A stretch of DNA of 64,000 nucleotides from Fulvivirga ulvae. Lineage in GTDB: Bacteria > Bacteroidota > Bacteroidia > Cytophagales > Cyclobacteriaceae. A program made the position numbers and the translations under genes. Positions 61,656 through 64,000 of the stretch are shown here, piece by piece. Position 1 is the first letter of the stretch, and every line of letters begins with the position of its first letter. Below the pieces are notes generated by a model. It was not told the origin of the DNA, did no database searches, and saw only the letters and a list, made by a program, of their open reading frames with translations. The stretch is from assembly GCF_021389975.1 (NCBI RefSeq), contig NZ_CP089981.1, positions 3,683,501 to 3,747,500 on the forward strand. The letters are read 5' to 3'.

Positions 61656-61767
61656 CACGATAAAAATATACATAGCGTCTATCAAAAACAAATCAACATT
61701 CTTAATAGCGGTCAGGTTGCGGCCGGTTTGTGGAAATTTGTATATTGGTGGCTCTTAATCGAGTATT

Positions 61768-64000
61768 ATGAAAGTAATAAAATATATTTTTGGCGTACTC
61801 GCCACCATAGCAGTTCTTATTGCGGTTTTTCTTTTGTTTTATGTTAATTATCAAAAACCGGAGTATCAGGGAGAGTATGAGTTTGAGGGGTTGGAAAAAA
61901 CAGTTAGGGTTCATTTTGATACTTATGGAACGCCACATATTTACGCACGCAATAATCTGGATGCTTATAGAGCTCTGGGCTATGTACATGCTCAGGACAG
62001 GCTTTGGCAAATGGAGTTAATGAGGAGAATAGCTTCCGGGCGGTTAGCCGAGATTTTTGGTAAAAAATTGCTTGAAACAGATAAATTCTTTCGTACGGTT
62101 GGGATCCATGAGTATTCAAAGAAAAATGTTGCCGAGCTTAGAGAAAGAAAAGCCAGGATACTACCCCTTGCCGAAGCGTACCTTGAAGGCGTTAATGAGT
62201 TTCTTATAGAAGGAAAAACGCCGGTAGAATTCACGCTTTTGGGTATCGATAAGATACCATTTACACTGGAAGACATCTATAATATCACTGGTTATATGTC
62301 TTTCAGTTTTGCCAATGCCCAGAAGACAGACCCTGTAGTTACAGAATTTGCGGGCATGGGGACATCATACCTTAAAGCCTTTGATCTTGATCCCACTGTC
62401 AGCTCTGAAAAAATAAAAAGCTATTCACGAGGTTCTGATTACATAGCCATAGCAGAACATGTAAATGATGTGTTGAATCAAATGCCTTTAATGCCATTCA
62501 TAGGGAGTAATAGTTGGGTGCTTTCTCCTGAAAAATCAGAAACAGGAAGGGTGGTGCTCAGCAATGATCCACATATAGGTTTTTCGCAACCGGCAGTATG
62601 GTACGAAGCTCACCTTTCAACACCAGATGTTAATTATTTTGGTTATCACATTGCAGGCGTGCCTTTTGCCTTTCTTATACATAATGACCTTGTCGCCAAT
62701 GGTTTAACTATGTTTGAAAATGACGACATGGATTTTTACCGCGAACGGGTAAATAAAGAAAAAAGTAGCCAGTATTGGGTCATAGATCATTGGGAGGATT
62801 TTGAAGTACGTAAGGAGTACATATCCATAAAGGACTCGGCCGATGTGGAAATTGAAGTAAGAAGCACGAGGCATGGTCCTGTAATCAATGACGTAGTAGA
62901 TGGTGTTTCCAAGGATGAACCGATTGCCATGTGGTGGGTCTATTATCAGTTTCCTAATCACCTGTTGGATGCAGCTCATGAAATGGCAATAGCCAAAAAT
63001 ATAAATGATATGCGTGCCGCGGGCTCAAAGATTCACGCACCGGGACTCAATTTGATGTATGGAGATGCCAAAGGCAATATAGCCTGGTGGGCAGTCGGGA
63101 AGTTACCCAAACGTCCTGCCCATGTAAACTCAAAAACTATTCTTGACGGAGCCACGGGAAAGGATGATCCTCTGGGCTATTATAGTTTTGAGGCGAATCC
63201 TCAGGCAGAGAACCCATCATGGGGCTATGTGTATAGTGCTAATAATCAATCAGTAATGAATATCAAGGGCAGAACGGTATTGTACCCCGGCTATTATCTG
63301 CCAGATACCCGTGCCGCCAGAATAGTAGAAGTGCTGGAGAGTGAAAGAAGAATGTCCAGAAGTGAATTGAAGGCTTTATTTATGGACTCTAAATATATGG
63401 GGATACAGTCGCTGAAAGAGCTCCTGGTAAGCGAGTTGATCCAATCTGATCTCAGCGAAACGGAAAGAGAAGCACTGGAGCAGTTTTCCGCATGGAATGG
63501 ATATCATGATAAGGAAACTCTCGGAGCCGCCATATTTTATCCGTGGGTTATTAATATCTACGAATTGGCGATGAAGGATAATTTAAAGAAAAATTTTGGG
63601 GATCGCGGGGATAAGTTATTTACCTCTTTTATGTCAACTTACCTGATGAAAAGAAGCATTCCTGTCTTTATTTCGTCGGTGCATTCTCCATGGTGGGATG
63701 ATGCCTTTACCGAAGATGAGATAGAGGACAGAAAAGATATTATAACAGCTGCCTTTAAAGAAACTATAAATTATCTTTCAGGACGATTCGGTGCTAAGCC
63801 AGATAGCTGGACCTGGGGGCAGGTTCATACGCTGGAGCATACCCATCCTTTGGGGGCAGTTAAGCTTTTAAGGTCGGTATTCAATGTTGGTCCCTACCAT
63901 CTTGGCGGATCAGAAATGGTCGTAAACAACCTGGGGTTTCCCTATAATGAGGAGAAATTGTTTAATACCAGTTTCGGTCCTTCTACAAGACGAATAATTG
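61768..64000 (+). CDS. Penicillin acylase family protein (3' truncated)
   Basis: The first 744 residues of an Ntn-hydrolase are present, with no stop before the window end. It has an N-terminal membrane anchor or signal (about 5-27), the alpha-chain motif VHFDTYGTPHIYARN and YVHAQDRLWQMELMRRIASGRLAEIFG, the nucleophile region GSNSWVLSP (Ser247, residue 1 of the beta chain after autoproteolysis) and beta-chain motifs LSNDPHIGFSQPAVWYEAHL and DAKGNIAWWAVGKLP. Family members deacylate penicillins, acyl-homoserine lactones or N-acyl amino acids; the substrate cannot be predicted. The last visible residues GPSTRRII sit close to the usual C-terminus, so little is missing. Confidence 0.9.
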   Translation, partial: MKVIKYIFGVLATIAVLIAVFLLFYVNYQKPEYQGEYEFEGLEKTVRVHFDTYGTPHIYARNNLDAYRALGYVHAQDRLWQMELMRRIASGRLAEIFGKKLLETDKFFRTVGIHEYSKKNVAELRERKARILPLAEAYLEGVNEFLIEGKTPVEFTLLGIDKIPFTLEDIYNITGYMSFSFANAQKTDPVVTEFAGMGTSYLKAFDLDPTVSSEKIKSYSRGSDYIAIAEHVNDVLNQMPLMPFIGSNSWVLSPEKSETGRVVLSNDPHIGFSQPAVWYEAHLSTPDVNYFGYHIAGVPFAFLIHNDLVANGLTMFENDDMDFYRERVNKEKSSQYWVIDHWEDFEVRKEYISIKDSADVEIEVRSTRHGPVINDVVDGVSKDEPIAMWWVYYQFPNHLLDAAHEMAIAKNINDMRAAGSKIHAPGLNLMYGDAKGNIAWWAVGKLPKRPAHVNSKTILDGATGKDDPLGYYSFEANPQAENPSWGYVYSANNQSVMNIKGRTVLYPGYYLPDTRAARIVEVLESERRMSRSELKALFMDSKYMGIQSLKELLVSELIQSDLSETEREALEQFSAWNGYHDKETLGAAIFYPWVINIYELAMKDNLKKNFGDRGDKLFTSFMSTYLMKRSIPVFISSVHSPWWDDAFTEDEIEDRKDIITAAFKETINYLSGRFGAKPDSWTWGQVHTLEHTHPLGAVKLLRSVFNVGPYHLGGSEMVVNNLGFPYNEEKLFNTSFGPSTRRII

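Overview
The window reads as a chromosome segment of a Bacteroidota bacterium, most likely a marine-type Cytophagales (Fulvivirga/Marivirga-like; the genus is inference). Evidence: a SusC/SusD pair, TonB-dependent proteins with an N-terminal carboxypeptidase-regulatory domain, Bacteroidota-only families (DUF4924, DUF4199, ~800-residue FtsX-type permeases), a KorAB 2-oxoacid:ferredoxin oxidoreductase, RNase Y beside zapA-pheT, and several promoters of the Bacteroidota form TTTG-N19-TAnnTTTG. I see no tRNA, rRNA, CRISPR array, insertion sequence or phage gene.

Layout. 1-3.8 kb: the tail of a membrane protein, then a siderophore-type TonB receptor flanked by two related intergenic palindromic repeats and preceded by an iron-box-like operator. 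3.8-9.1 kb: phosphopantetheinyl transferase, DUF805, a heme-oxygenase-fold DUF3050 protein and korAB. 9.2-13.7 kb: a lipoprotein, a tight operon of B12-binding radical SAM protein, DUF1361 protein and DgkA, and a divergent secreted protein of unknown function. 13.7-16.4 kb: the NAD operon nadA-nadB, with nadB interrupted by a one-base shift at CTT TGA. 16.7-24.1 kb: housekeeping (rny, a 6S-like RNA, zapA, a ZapB-like coiled coil, pheT, DUF1684, radC, rpsT). 24.2-34.2 kb: zinc phospholipase C-like protein, SRPBCC/GyrI-like protein, DUF4199, ABC-F ATPase, subtilase, aminopeptidase P, FtsX-type permease. 34.3-49.8 kb: RidA-type deaminase, orphan TPR histidine kinase, A-type Fe-S carrier, methylmalonyl-CoA epimerase, thiL, a BNR/VPS10 propeller protein, AcpH-type phosphodiesterase, TerB-like protein, methyltransferase, amidohydrolase, DUF4924, lepA and folD. 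49.8-59.2 kb: a PorE-like OmpA protein and a SusCD locus with two extra lipoproteins that share a C-terminal domain. 59.4-64 kb: cystathionine gamma-synthase, an orphan ParA with a small partner, and a penicillin-acylase family protein cut by the window end.

Most of the content is ordinary core genome. The points most worth checking are the nadB shift (which resembles the prfB recoding site), the 6S-like RNA between zapA and rny, a palindrome GGTCAnnTGACC shared by the mce/iscA-type intergenic region and acpH, twin CTTTG-N5-CAAAG dyads upstream of the radical SAM operon, the repeat pair around the TonB receptor, the ParA pair, and the paralogous SusCD lipoproteins. I did not find a defence island or an obviously new multi-gene machine.
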